Made by a program: the position numbers and the translations under genes. Shown here in pieces: positions 1-10,423 of a stretch of DNA of 64,000 nucleotides (positions within the stretch are counted from its first letter, which is position 1; each line of letters starts with the position of its first letter). A model generated the notes under the pieces. It worked only from the letters and a program-made list of their open reading frames with translations, searched no databases and had not been told where the DNA came from. Origin of the DNA: Chrysogorgia sp. JL179-B06 (taxonomy: Eukaryota > Cnidaria > Anthozoa > Scleralcyonacea > Chrysogorgiidae); the NCBI GenBank assembly GCA_035772405.1, contig JAYKKM010000415.1:939001-1003000 (forward strand), written 5' to 3'.

Positions 1-389
1 TATATATATTTTTATTATTATTAACATTAATATTATTACTTTTTATTATTATTATTATTAATATTATTATTATCTTCATCATCATCATCATTACTGCCAT
101 TATTATTATGCTATATTATAATATTACTATTATATTCCAGTTATTTATTTTAATGTAAATAATTATTTGATCCAAATAAACTCGTTAAAAAAAAATTCGG
201 AAACTTATATATGAAACTTCACTCAAGTTACGATTCAAAAACACTAAAAGGTTGCTGCACTTCAGAAATAGTTTCCCCTTCTATTCATATATTCGTGTTA
301 CCTTGACTAAAATGTTGTTCCATTACGTGCTGTGTATTTTTCTAAATACAGCTAGCTGCATTGTGTTATACTACTTTCTACTTTATTAA
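1..389. other. AT-rich intronic or 5' flank, no gene seen
   Basis: This stretch opens with (TTA/ATT)n and ATC-type microsatellite sequence to about position 135 and continues as AT-rich DNA. No exon with paired splice sites and no RNA gene was recognised. It probably lies in an intron upstream of the first receptor exon seen here, because that exon starts with a splice acceptor rather than a start codon. Confidence 0.5.
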
Positions 390-863
390 AGGACATTGGC
401 AACAAAAATTAAGTTTGTTTAATATGAAAGAACTCGTAAAATGATAGAGTAACATATTTTACAACTTTCCCATATTTTACTTCGTTTTTGAAATATTTCA
501 GTTTGTTTGATATGTAAATGAGATGGTCTCTGACGTCAGGTGTTGGGTAGGGAATTTTCACACATTAAAAAAGGTCTTATATCTCAGTGATTGCTAAGTT
601 TACAGCGTTCATTATCATGAGGAGTTATTATACGCACATTTTCAAGTAAATTTGTAGAACAAACTTGAAGATGGAACTAATATTTTAATGAGTGAAAATT
701 CTCTACCCAACACCTGACGTCAGAGACCATCTCATTTACATATCAAACAAACTGAAATATTTCAAAAACGAAGTAAAATACGGAAAAGTTGTAAAATATG
801 TTACTCTATCATTTTACGAGTTCTTTCATATTAGACAAACTTAATTTTTGTTGCCAATATCCT
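390..863. mobile_element. TTAA-flanked MITE, family 1, copy 1
   Basis: Two long arms are inverted copies of each other, running inward from AGGACATTGGCAAC on the left and GTTGCCAATATCCT on the right. TTAA lies directly outside each end (386-389 and 864-867), so TTAA is the likely target duplication. Each arm carries TGACGTCA (531-538 and 715-722). No transposase is encoded, so this is a non-autonomous, piggyBac-like or other TTAA-targeting element. A second copy lies at 22485-22934. Confidence 0.85.
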
Positions 864-922
864 TTAACCTGTTTGGTGACTCGTCTATTTCTTTGAAAGT
901 TTACCTACTCTATATTTTTCAG

Positions 923-2841
<1,919 letters not shown>

Positions 2842-2911
2842 GTAAATCATTTGTAAGAAAAAATATGTAAAAGAGAAATAAGAGATCTTCAATGTGTCGA
2901 AAAATACTTAA

Positions 2912-3190
2912 AGATGCAGTCCAGTCCGTTCTGCGCATGTATGATATTTCAAACGTTGGGGACCCCACATGTCAACAAACTTTAACGGAATAGATTTGCG
3001 ACAGTTCGAAAGCGAGTATTCGTTAAATGTGGCGAAACAAACAGCTTCTTATAGCACGCTTTTTAGGCGGAAAACCTCAAGCGTGTGAAAAAATCCGCAA
3101 TACTTCGTGTTCAATGTTTATATTAACGCAATGTAAACAAACGATGTAAACAGAAACGTGGACATGCGCAGAACGGACTGGACGGCACCT
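2912..3190. mobile_element. TTAA-flanked MITE interrupted by the Polinton
   Basis: The left end AGATGCAGTCCAGTCCGTTC and the inverted right end GAACGGACTGGACGGCACCT match over about 28 bases. TTAA lies just left of the element at 2908-2911. On the right, the last bases CACCT plus the first T of the second TTAA were used as the Polinton target, so CACCT followed by TTAA reappears at 22223-22231 beyond the Polinton. The MITE was therefore complete before the Polinton arrived, which gives the relative age of the two insertions. Confidence 0.8.
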
Positions 3191-3191
3191 T
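3186..3191. other. Polinton target-site duplication, left copy
   Basis: CACCTT directly precedes the left Polinton terminus and is repeated exactly at 22223-22228 directly after the right terminus. Six bases is the known target duplication length of Polinton integrases. Confidence 0.92.
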
Positions 3192-3412
3192 AGTAGTATA
3201 GCAAGTAGGGCTGCGAGCTCAATCGACCTCAACCGTGAATATAAATACCAAAACATCACCAAATTTGTGTCGAGCCACAACTCGACAATGTTTTGGTACT
3301 CACGTTTTATAATCGACGTTGGTGAGCTCACAGCGCCAGTCTCTGTGCTATTATGGTAATCGTTAGTCAATCTAAACACCCCTCCCACGTTTTCTACTCA
3401 AATGATGCCAAA
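3192..3412 (+). repeat. Polinton left terminal inverted repeat
   Basis: The outer ~76 bases match the reverse complement of the right terminus almost exactly. Similarity continues, with gaps, through GTTAGTCAATCTA and ACACCCCTC to GTTTTCTACT near 3403. The inner half is a decayed inverted copy of the outer half, clearest around 3289-3300 (TGTTTTGGTACT), so this end could fold back on itself only poorly, unlike the right end. Confidence 0.9.
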
Positions 3413-3470
3413 TATTAAAAAAATCACAACTTTCGCTAAACTTTACGCTACTTTAGCCATTTTTTAGGTG

Positions 3471-3646
3471 CGTTTCAACATTTTCACAAATTTGTCGAAT
3501 CGCATTTAAAAAATAATCGTTCCAACATTTTCACAAATTTGTTAAATCACATTTAAAAAATAGAAAGTGTCGTTTCAACATTTTCACAAATTTGTCAAAT
3601 CACATTTAAAAAATAATCGTTTAAACATTTTTACAAATTTATGTGT
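3471..3646 (+). repeat. Subterminal AT-rich direct repeats, left end
   Basis: Four units of about 48-52 bases occur in tandem, each built on CGTTTCAACATTTTCACAAA followed by a TTTGTC/AAATCACATTT segment and an A-run. Related units occur in inverse orientation near the right end at 21823-21915. Their place between terminus and first gene suggests a replication, packaging or enhancer role. That is inference from position only. Confidence 0.7.
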
Positions 3647-3721
3647 CGTAAAAGTGTCTCACGCGTGATAAAATTGCCACCTGTTATGCAAATTAGGTTA
3701 TTGCCACCTGTTAATAATTGA

Positions 3722-4234
3722 TTAGTCCGTTTGTTCACTATTTTCAGTGTTTGTCGCCTCGCTTCTAAAATGGTGATCGTACACGTGTTTCGACGTTATA
3801 ATTCCTCCAGACAACAAGCCCAAGAAAGGCACGTATGGTGTCACAACCGCGACAATACTCTCGACGTCTTTCTTTAGTAATGGATCTTTTTGTAGTTCGT
3901 CGTTTAGTTCCTCAGGGTTCTCGATAGCGTTCAACCCATCTAGTAAGCTGGCGAATTTGCTGATTAGCAAGTCGGTGAGAAAAGCGTTTGCGATCTCCAT
4001 TCTCTTCAACTCGTGTTGGCGCCATATCTTATCAATAACTTTCGCGGACGCTTTTTTAATGTACGCTTCGGACTGACTTACCACACCGTCACCGGACAGT
4101 CTAATAAGTTCGGATCTCCTAACGTCAACGTTGTCTTCCACAGTTGAGGTGTCGTCAGTCTCCTCAACTAATTCCTCAATCGTGGGGTTTTCCTCACTTT
4201 TGCGTTTTACCATCACGCTATTACTTATACCCAT
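3722..4234 (-). CDS. Putative myristoylated membrane protein, 170 aa
   Basis: I do not recognise the family. The start MGISNSVMVKRK fits the N-myristoylation pattern MGxxxS. The first 45 residues are acidic and polar, the middle (about 60-125) looks helical with charged and leucine residues, and a hydrophobic stretch near 130-155 (PYVPFLGLLSGGIITS) could be a membrane segment. The last residues TENSEQTD are identical to the C terminus of the polymerase at the other end of the element. The ATPase gene ends three bases upstream of this start. The position next to capsid and packaging genes suggests a virion or assembly role, but no function can be assigned. Confidence 0.75.
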   Translation of the reverse strand: MGISNSVMVKRKSEENPTIEELVEETDDTSTVEDNVDVRRSELIRLSGDGVVSQSEAYIKKASAKVIDKIWRQHELKRMEIANAFLTDLLISKFASLLDGLNAIENPEELNDELQKDPLLKKDVESIVAVVTPYVPFLGLLSGGIITSKHVYDHHFRSEATNTENSEQTD

Positions 4235-4237
4235 ATT

Positions 4238-4837
4238 TTATTGCGGAATAACAACTTCGTGACTGTATGGATAGCGCAGTGAGATTTCGAGTCTAGCGTA
4301 CTTATTATTTTTTAATGCAGTCGCAATCGCCGACGATTTTTCTCTGCTAATGTTTCCAAGGTAATCGTCGATAACGACCTTCATATCACTCCTACTTGGG
4401 CAGTAGAAGCAAACAAGCTTACTAATATTTTCTCTGTACGGTTTTGCGATCGACGTCAGTTGTTGTGTGATGACAATAACGCTTAACATAAAATGTCGCG
4501 CGCTAAAAGCCAAGTTGACTAATTGACTAGTCCTATTCTTGACATCTTGAGAACTCGCACAGTCGTCCAACACAATCAGAGTGTTAGTGCCTTTAAAAAC
4601 ATTTGTTACACACTTGAGAACAGCGTCGACACTGTCTTGCGCGCAGTCTATCGCTAACACGTCGGGGTCGCGCACATATTTCCAATCTTGGTACGCTTTG
4701 TTCCACTCGAAAGTAGGACAAATCAACACAATGTAGTCAAATTTGCTACAATACTCAGATTCCAATGTTTCCAACAAATAATGCGTCTTACCACAAGCTG
4801 TCATACCAACAATTAGCATATTAAACGGAGTCTCCAT
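4238..4837 (-). CDS. Genome-packaging ATPase (FtsK/HerA, A32-like)
   Basis: The 199-residue protein is the expected size for a Polinton packaging ATPase. It has a Walker A motif GMTACGKT at residues 11-18, a Walker B-like LIVLDD near 88-93 and a downstream VITQQ segment near 120 that fits the sensor region of the A32 family. Such ATPases pump the DNA genome into a preformed capsid. The gene lies between the major capsid gene (15-base gap) and the 170-aa gene (3-base gap), the usual morphogenesis neighbourhood. The start is preceded by GTTA, giving the GTTAATG context seen at several genes of this element. Confidence 0.88.
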   Translation of the reverse strand: METPFNMLIVGMTACGKTHYLLETLESEYCSKFDYIVLICPTFEWNKAYQDWKYVRDPDVLAIDCAQDSVDAVLKCVTNVFKGTNTLIVLDDCASSQDVKNRTSQLVNLAFSARHFMLSVIVITQQLTSIAKPYRENISKLVCFYCPSRSDMKVVIDDYLGNISREKSSAIATALKNNKYARLEISLRYPYSHEVVIPQ

Positions 4838-4852
4838 TAACTCACGTTTGAT

Positions 4853-6091
4853 TTAATACTGGATTGACTGCAACCCATTGTTCATGAAGTTGACCAACCC
4901 ATCACTTATCACAAACACCCTGCACATGACGTTCGCAGTCGTCACTTTTTTAGTGATCTCAAGAAGCACGCCGGATTGTGTGTTTACAATGTTCTTGCCA
5001 GTGGCGACATTGCGATTATCTTGAACACTCCTCAAGTCGATGACTAACGCAAAGCCATCTTTGTAGAATTTCTGTATGGTCATGAACTGAGCGTGTTCTT
5101 CACCCAACCCAAACAATCGTTTCGCTTCTGCATAGAACTTCGACTTTGGGATGCCTTGTGAGTACACACTATTTGGCACACCCTCAATTGTGACTCTAAT
5201 ATTCTCAATATTTGGGTAAAGAAACTCCTCACTGTCTGTTCGCACCTTATTCGTGAATAGCAACACAATCGCCTTCATGCTTTTTCTTGGAAGATTAATG
5301 TTTTCATTCACAATGGTCGTACCTTTGTCCCATTCAGTGGTTTTCATCAACGTAACGTGCTCATACGACAAACTACGACCACTTGCGTAGCCCGACGCTA
5401 TTTCGTCAGCGAGCTCCTGGTTATCAATCGTCTCATACTCGAGCTCGAGATTCTCCAGAGTGTATCCGCCCACAGCGCTACCAGATTGCGCCACCATGAT
5501 GTCTGTGGCCTTCGGAAGTGTGATCACATACTGCAAGTTGTTGTTCATGCTAAAAGGGGCGTACAACCCGTGGTCATTCATAATCTTACCAAGCTTAATC
5601 CGCTGCTTCGTCCCAATCACACCAAACATTAACGCGTCACTAACTTTAGCAACGTTCCCACTCGTCGCACCACTGTCATCCTTAGAAACTAGCTTTCTCA
5701 AGTTCTCACCACCAATACCATAGTCAATCATTTGGTCTCGCGCAGTGACACTCTCCCAAAGGTCACGATAAACACTAGTGTAATTTTCCCCACTGTTGTC
5801 GTACACAGTCTCCCCAGCTAGTCTCACAACAAGTTTCTCAACCAACAACTTGCTGACATTGTTCAAGAACCAGCTTTTGGCGTTTGCATTCTTAAAGTCG
5901 AACACTAGACCCAACGACCCAGGTACCAAACAGCTACTAACCTTGAGCTTTGGTATATCAATGTAAAGTTCCTCACCAGGACTGACCTTATTAGGGTTCA
6001 ACGTGATTACGTGTTGCGTTCTCACCCCTTTTATAACACCCATGGTCGCTCGTCTAAAACCGGGGCTCAACTCTGCTGACGTGACGTTCAT
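4853..6091 (-). CDS. Major capsid protein (double jelly-roll hexon)
   Basis: The 412-residue protein matches the pattern I know for animal Polinton major capsid proteins: an N-terminal strand-rich region with a GEELYIDIPKL segment (about 39-49), a KSWFLNN segment (about 72-78), a conserved DHGLYAPF segment in the middle and a C-terminal VFVISDGL segment. Two stacked jelly-roll folds per subunit form the trimeric hexon-like capsomers of the icosahedral shell. It has no signal peptide or membrane segment. It lies directly upstream of the packaging ATPase in the same orientation. Fold assignment is from family resemblance by eye. Confidence 0.85.
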   Translation of the reverse strand: MNVTSAELSPGFRRATMGVIKGVRTQHVITLNPNKVSPGEELYIDIPKLKVSSCLVPGSLGLVFDFKNANAKSWFLNNVSKLLVEKLVVRLAGETVYDNSGENYTSVYRDLWESVTARDQMIDYGIGGENLRKLVSKDDSGATSGNVAKVSDALMFGVIGTKQRIKLGKIMNDHGLYAPFSMNNNLQYVITLPKATDIMVAQSGSAVGGYTLENLELEYETIDNQELADEIASGYASGRSLSYEHVTLMKTTEWDKGTTIVNENINLPRKSMKAIVLLFTNKVRTDSEEFLYPNIENIRVTIEGVPNSVYSQGIPKSKFYAEAKRLFGLGEEHAQFMTIQKFYKDGFALVIDLRSVQDNRNVATGKNIVNTQSGVLLEITKKVTTANVMCRVFVISDGLVNFMNNGLQSIQY

Positions 6092-6113
6092 ATACTTTAC
6101 ATATGTTTTATCG

Positions 6114-7490
6114 CTACCGTTTTAGCTTGTAATAATCATAAGCAAACCACGCAAGTACCACCGCGAGCACCCACAGATTTTGAGCCAACCAAGCGAGACC
6201 CTTCGCACCCAACGTCAACATATTGTGAACTAAATTAGCCAACCCAACAGCCCATGGACCCATCTTCATGATTGCATTCTTAACAGCCTGTGCGAACGAC
6301 TTTGTGGCTTTAGCGCTTTTCATAACAGCGGACCTCCCAGCGATAATAACAGTTGTCACAATTCCAGCTATCGTAATCGCTAAAGCGCTCAACCCAACCA
6401 TATTTTCTCTAGCCCATTTCTTGAATCTCTCTAACCTAGACAAGTCATTGTTTCTAACCTCATCAACAATAATTTTATTAGCTTCTTCATGTTCTGGTTT
6501 GAGACCCTCCTGAAGTCGTACGCTATCCGCTTTCAACTCGGCTGTCTCACTAATGTTTTTATACCATCGTTCTTTCACTAGGTTAGTCTCGTTTAGAGCT
6601 TTCAAGCGGTATCTATCAACCATGATTTCTAAAGCTTGTATCTTCATATCGTTTGGACCCTTTGGACTCAATACACCTGCGAGCTCTCTTATCTCCTCTT
6701 CAGTAGCGACCGTCGCGTTTAGCTCACTCTCTCGTGACTCTACTTCGTCTTCAACCCTATCACTAGCGGTAGAGACTATAGCGTCTGTTAAATATTCTGT
6801 TGGCGTTATATCCTCAGACCTCAACTGTGCGTCAACCACACCACTTGACGTGTTTTTGTGTTCCTTTCCAGCTCGCTTGATGAGTTGTTTGAACTCTTTA
6901 ACGACTTTAGCAGCTTCTTTTGCGTTACTATACTGAAACGTCTTACCTTGGTTCCTTGAGATGACAACTTTTACATCTCTAAACACAATACCGCTTTGCT
7001 TATCCCTCTTATCGAAAGTTATGGTTGACCCATCGACGAGTTCCTTTGAGTTCGGTCCATCTGACTTTCTAATGTCTAATCTTAGAGCGTTTTTGAAGAA
7101 GTCTTTTTTGTCCCTCGTTATCGCTGAGTTTATGGTTGGCCCAAGTCTCTCCGTGTTTGGTATGTCGTCTAAACCTATTTTGGAGCCTTCTGTTGGTGCT
7201 GCGGGGACTTTTATAGTCACCGTCTTACCGTCATCAACAAACGGCGTCTCTTTTTCTTTAACCCCTCTTTTATCCTGTTCGTCCTGCAATTTATTCACTC
7301 TCTCATACAATTTATCATACTTGACACGCTCGATGTCTGGCATGCCGCCACCAACGTACTTTTTGTCAATTAAATTATAATCTAGAGTGAGTTTTTCGAG
7401 TTCGTCATTTATTTGATCGTTGGTGTACCTATCAAGTCTATCGAAGTCCTCCATCTCAATCTCGTCAAAACCTTCCCCACCTTCAGCCAT
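6114..7490 (-). CDS. Polinton membrane protein, 458 aa, paralogue 1
   Basis: The family recurs in invertebrate Polintons but has no known role that I can name. The first ~350 residues are highly charged and probably helical, with many E/K/R/D and no cysteine-rich motif. The last ~105 residues, starting at FKKWARENMVG, hold three hydrophobic segments (SALAITIAGIVTTVIIAG, PWAVGLANLVHNML and WVLAVVLAWFAYDYY). This tail is nearly identical to the tail of the neighbouring 316-aa protein, while the N-terminal parts differ widely. A capsid-internal membrane or assembly role is possible but unproven. Confidence 0.82.
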   Translation of the reverse strand: MAEGGEGFDEIEMEDFDRLDRYTNDQINDELEKLTLDYNLIDKKYVGGGMPDIERVKYDKLYERVNKLQDEQDKRGVKEKETPFVDDGKTVTIKVPAAPTEGSKIGLDDIPNTERLGPTINSAITRDKKDFFKNALRLDIRKSDGPNSKELVDGSTITFDKRDKQSGIVFRDVKVVISRNQGKTFQYSNAKEAAKVVKEFKQLIKRAGKEHKNTSSGVVDAQLRSEDITPTEYLTDAIVSTASDRVEDEVESRESELNATVATEEEIRELAGVLSPKGPNDMKIQALEIMVDRYRLKALNETNLVKERWYKNISETAELKADSVRLQEGLKPEHEEANKIIVDEVRNNDLSRLERFKKWARENMVGLSALAITIAGIVTTVIIAGRSAVMKSAKATKSFAQAVKNAIMKMGPWAVGLANLVHNMLTLGAKGLAWLAQNLWVLAVVLAWFAYDYYKLKR

Positions 7491-7496
7491 ATTACA

Positions 7497-7549
7497 TTAG
7501 CTCACATTTTGAACGTCACTTTCCGGCGTCCATGAATCACGTTTGCTTT
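7497..7549 (-). pseudogene. Remnant of integrase chromodomain C terminus
   Basis: Read on the minus strand, this gap encodes ESKRDSWTPESDVQNVS and a stop. The intact integrase ends with ESKHNSWVPESDIQNVS and a stop. The DNA around both stops is also alike (TAATGTAATATG runs into the next gene in both places). The fragment shows that integrase 3' end plus membrane-protein gene was duplicated in tandem and that the extra integrase was then lost. Confidence 0.85.
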
Positions 7550-8500
7550 CTAGTTTAGATAATTGTACGCAAGCCACGCGAATGTCACCGCAAACACCCA
7601 CAGATTTTGAGCTAACCAAGCGAGACCCTTTGCGCCTACCACCAGCGCGTCGTAAACTAAGTTAGCTAATCCAACAGCCCATGGACCCATCTTCGTTATC
7701 GCGTTCTTAACAGCCTGTGCGAATGACCTCGTGACCATAGCGCCTTTCATAACGTTAGTCCTCCCAGCGATAATAATGGTTGTCATAATCGCAGCTACTG
7801 AAATCGCTAAAGCACTCATCCCAACCATATTTTCTCTAGCCCATTTCTTGAACTTCTGAAACCTGTCAATGTCGATCTCTTGTCGCTCTCTAACCTCTTC
7901 TATTTCCCGCTGTTCAATAAGCACGTCTTTAGCCTGTATGAGTCCAATCACTCTTTCGGCTAGATTAACGTGCTCTTCGCCCCCCACAGTTGTGAGATCT
8001 TTTTTACCAAGCTCTGCCATTCTCTCACCCGCTTTGTCTATCAAGTCTCGAAAATGGTTCGCTTTTATTTGCAATGTACCAGCGTCGCCTATTCTAGACT
8101 CACGCAGCATATTCTCGCTTGGATTGAGTGTGCTATTCAACTCATGATTCTCGATTGGTGTTAGTCCAGGTATGTCGACGTACTCCGCGCGTGTGGTGTC
8201 TAACAATGACACACTCCTCGCAACGTCTTCGTAGTCTTTTGCGTTGTCACTAATCCGCGTCTCAATATTGCTAAAGGCCTCCTCCACGCGTTGACGCTCC
8301 CTTCTACCATGTTCGCGAGCCAGCCCACTCCTCACTTTAGTTAGTCTAACTCTCTCACTGACTGCAACGTTTGGGTCGCCCCAAGCTAGCTCGCTATCTT
8401 TAGTGGCTTTTTCAAGACTATACTTTAGTTCGTCGTCGGCGACATCTTTGTATTCGTTAGAGCTACCCATCTCAAGGTTGTCGAAGCCACTTTCAGTCAT
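7550..8500 (-). CDS. Polinton membrane protein, 316 aa, paralogue 2
   Basis: The C-terminal ~105 residues, from FKKWARENMVG onward, match the 458-aa neighbour closely, with three hydrophobic segments. The N-terminal ~215 residues are charged, probably coiled and much shorter than in the paralogue. Only the acidic start shows faint likeness (DNLEMGS against DEIEMED). The pair arose by the tandem duplication described for 7497-7549. Keeping both open suggests the N-terminal parts have taken on different tasks around a shared membrane anchor. The start lies six bases after the integrase stop. Confidence 0.82.
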   Translation of the reverse strand: MTESGFDNLEMGSSNEYKDVADDELKYSLEKATKDSELAWGDPNVAVSERVRLTKVRSGLAREHGRRERQRVEEAFSNIETRISDNAKDYEDVARSVSLLDTTRAEYVDIPGLTPIENHELNSTLNPSENMLRESRIGDAGTLQIKANHFRDLIDKAGERMAELGKKDLTTVGGEEHVNLAERVIGLIQAKDVLIEQREIEEVRERQEIDIDRFQKFKKWARENMVGMSALAISVAAIMTTIIIAGRTNVMKGAMVTRSFAQAVKNAITKMGPWAVGLANLVYDALVVGAKGLAWLAQNLWVFAVTFAWLAYNYLN

Positions 8501-8506
8501 ATTACA

Positions 8507-9610
8507 TTAACTCACATTTTGAATATCGCTTTCTGGCACCCACGAATTATGTTTGCTCTCATAACCCAACCATTTGACCAGCGCCATCTTCTTCCCTCTG
8601 ACTTTCTTTCTTTTCAACACCTTTTCAACTCTGTACACATCGTCGCCATGTTTCCTATTGACCAGCGATAATTCCTGTTCATAAAATTTACCAATAATCT
8701 GTTCACCGGTGTGATCCTCAATTTCGTACACATTCGGATCACCACGAATAACCTTTACCACTTTAAACAGCTCCTCAGTGAAGTTGGCTTCATAGCCCTT
8801 TGTGAACACACTCTTGTACTTACTAATTCTCACTGACTCGCCAACTCTAAACTTTGGCAATGGGTTGTCTGCAAATTGGTGACCAAACAAAGTGGTCCAA
8901 ACTTCACCTTCATTTGACTTATCGACATCCTTTGGCTTCATCATAATACTACGGTTCACATTGCCATTGTAATTGCTCACAAACTGGTCGAGACCCCCAA
9001 TCCATTTGTACGTTCCACGAGTATAAAAGTACTTCCACATAATACTCTTCAGACTTCTATTAAAACGCTCGACAACAGCGGCCTTTTTATCGCTCTTAGT
9101 GCTGAAATATTCAACACCGTGTTTTTCCAACAAACTTTTCACACCAACGTTGTAGAACTCAAGTCCATCGTCAAATTGCGCTAACTTAGGTGCGACCCCA
9201 AACCGATCTTTAAAGTCAATCAACAATTTTCCAACAGCCTTAGTCATGTTCTTAGTGTCTTTTCTATAGACTGCAATACCAAAAGCGTATCTACTCAATA
9301 TCTCAATACCTGTCAATATCCAATAATACCCTCCATTCTGTTTTGAGTACTTACTCATGTCCACTAAGTCCATTTGAAGCTCTTCACCAAGAAACCCAAC
9401 AAAGGTCGCACGGAATTTATGCCTTCTCACAATGGGTTTGTACCTAGTGTAAGTGTCCTGCGCTGTCAACCATTCTTTCACTGTTTTTCTAGTTACTTTC
9501 AATCCATCTCCCAACGCACTTTGATACAACCTCTCTACACCACTGTACCCCGCCTTGGGATTATAATAGATGTCTCGCAACCCTTGCTCTGTTTCCACAC
9601 CAAGTTCCAT
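8507..9610 (-). CDS. Polinton integrase with chromodomain
   Basis: I chose the ATG at 9608-9610, giving 367 residues; the frame is open three codons further only through a GTG. The N-terminal part is a helix-turn-helix-like region with no clear HHCC zinc finger. The catalytic core shows the DDE triad: D in LQMDLVD (about residue 81), D in QFDDG (about 147) and E in VVERFNRS (about 181), the D,D-35-E arrangement of retroviral integrases. The last ~45 residues form a chromodomain (YRVEKVLKRK, ALVKWLGYE, NSWVPESDI). The enzyme would join the element ends to host DNA with a 6-bp stagger. The chromodomain may steer it to modified histones. Confidence 0.93.
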   Translation of the reverse strand: MELGVETEQGLRDIYYNPKAGYSGVERLYQSALGDGLKVTRKTVKEWLTAQDTYTRYKPIVRRHKFRATFVGFLGEELQMDLVDMSKYSKQNGGYYWILTGIEILSRYAFGIAVYRKDTKNMTKAVGKLLIDFKDRFGVAPKLAQFDDGLEFYNVGVKSLLEKHGVEYFSTKSDKKAAVVERFNRSLKSIMWKYFYTRGTYKWIGGLDQFVSNYNGNVNRSIMMKPKDVDKSNEGEVWTTLFGHQFADNPLPKFRVGESVRISKYKSVFTKGYEANFTEELFKVVKVIRGDPNVYEIEDHTGEQIIGKFYEQELSLVNRKHGDDVYRVEKVLKRKKVRGKKMALVKWLGYESKHNSWVPESDIQNVS

Positions 9611-9615
9611 ATAAC

Positions 9616-10404
9616 TCACACAATATACAGTTCCAATAGCACCGCGCCAACGTCAGCGTTACCATTGTTTGGTTTGACACGAAACGTCATGCTTGAGTAA
9701 ATACCTTTTTTAATTCTCACCTTGGAGTCAACGTATGCGTAACGTTGTATCCCTCCATCAAGAGACTGCTCGGTGGGTATTGGCAATGTTGTGATCACAT
9801 TACTACGCTTCCCATCAGTGCCCACGTTGCTCTCCATCTCAACAGCGTCGCACGAGACTTCTACATACTTTAGACCTCTGTTCATGTCAATCTTGTTTGG
9901 ACTGTCGTGCCACTTACCATCTGCCACAATTCCTGCGTCCTTCGCGAAACCAAGCAAAAGCCCAATGTCACCTAGCCTAAGTTCTATTTCGGAGCTTCTC
10001 CCCCCCATAGTCTTAACTTTAACCCTACTTTTACCTGCGGTCACCAGTTTCTCCACCACAAGATCTATACTAAGCGCCCTGAGCGCGTGTCGTAGAGCTC
10101 TAACCAACGCGTCGAAGTTGTAGTAGCCCCCACCCACTCGAATTGACCCGAGTTTTGACGTTGGTTTTCCTGTAGAAATAACGAAGAATTGAATATCACC
10201 ACCACTCGCCACATTGTCATAGCTCCAAAACACAGTGGCTGTCTTGACTATAATGTATGGGTTATCATGTGTGGCTACTACACTGTAGTCAAAAGTTACA
10301 ACTTTCTCCACGCCTTCAATAAGCACCGTCAACTTTTGAGGACTGTCGTCTACACGTCGCTTTTCAGTGTAACCACCAGAGTCATACCCATAGTTTAGAC
10401 TCAT
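9616..10404 (-). CDS. Penton-like single jelly-roll candidate, paralogue 1
   Basis: The 262-residue, strand-rich protein resembles Polinton minor capsid (PX, penton-like) proteins, including a GLKYVEVSCD segment (about 176-185) and a C-terminal GAVLLELYIV strand. In related viruses penton proteins close the five-fold vertices and hold spikes. It is a paralogue of the next gene, sharing the VKTATVFW, NRGLKYV and DSKVRIKKGIY regions. Its first residues MSLNYGYDSG are nearly identical to those of the fibre-like protein at 12618. The integrase starts five bases after its stop. The jelly-roll assignment is inference from size, family resemblance and place. Confidence 0.7.
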   Translation of the reverse strand: MSLNYGYDSGGYTEKRRVDDSPQKLTVLIEGVEKVVTFDYSVVATHDNPYIIVKTATVFWSYDNVASGGDIQFFVISTGKPTSKLGSIRVGGGYYNFDALVRALRHALRALSIDLVVEKLVTAGKSRVKVKTMGGRSSEIELRLGDIGLLLGFAKDAGIVADGKWHDSPNKIDMNRGLKYVEVSCDAVEMESNVGTDGKRSNVITTLPIPTEQSLDGGIQRYAYVDSKVRIKKGIYSSMTFRVKPNNGNADVGAVLLELYIV

Positions 10405-10423
10405 TACTTTAGCACGCGTTTAG

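Noticed and set aside
848..922. Extending receptor exon 923-1097 upstream as a start
   Set aside because: The frame begins at a non-ATG codon inside the MITE end; the strong acceptor TATATTTTTCAG marks 923 as an exon border.
3077..3388. 103-codon minus-strand frame at the Polinton left end
   Set aside because: It runs across the junction of MITE and terminal repeat, so it cannot be an ancestral gene.
9608..9619. Integrase start three codons upstream at 9619
   Set aside because: That codon is GTG on the minus strand; in an animal element the ATG at 9610 is the better start.
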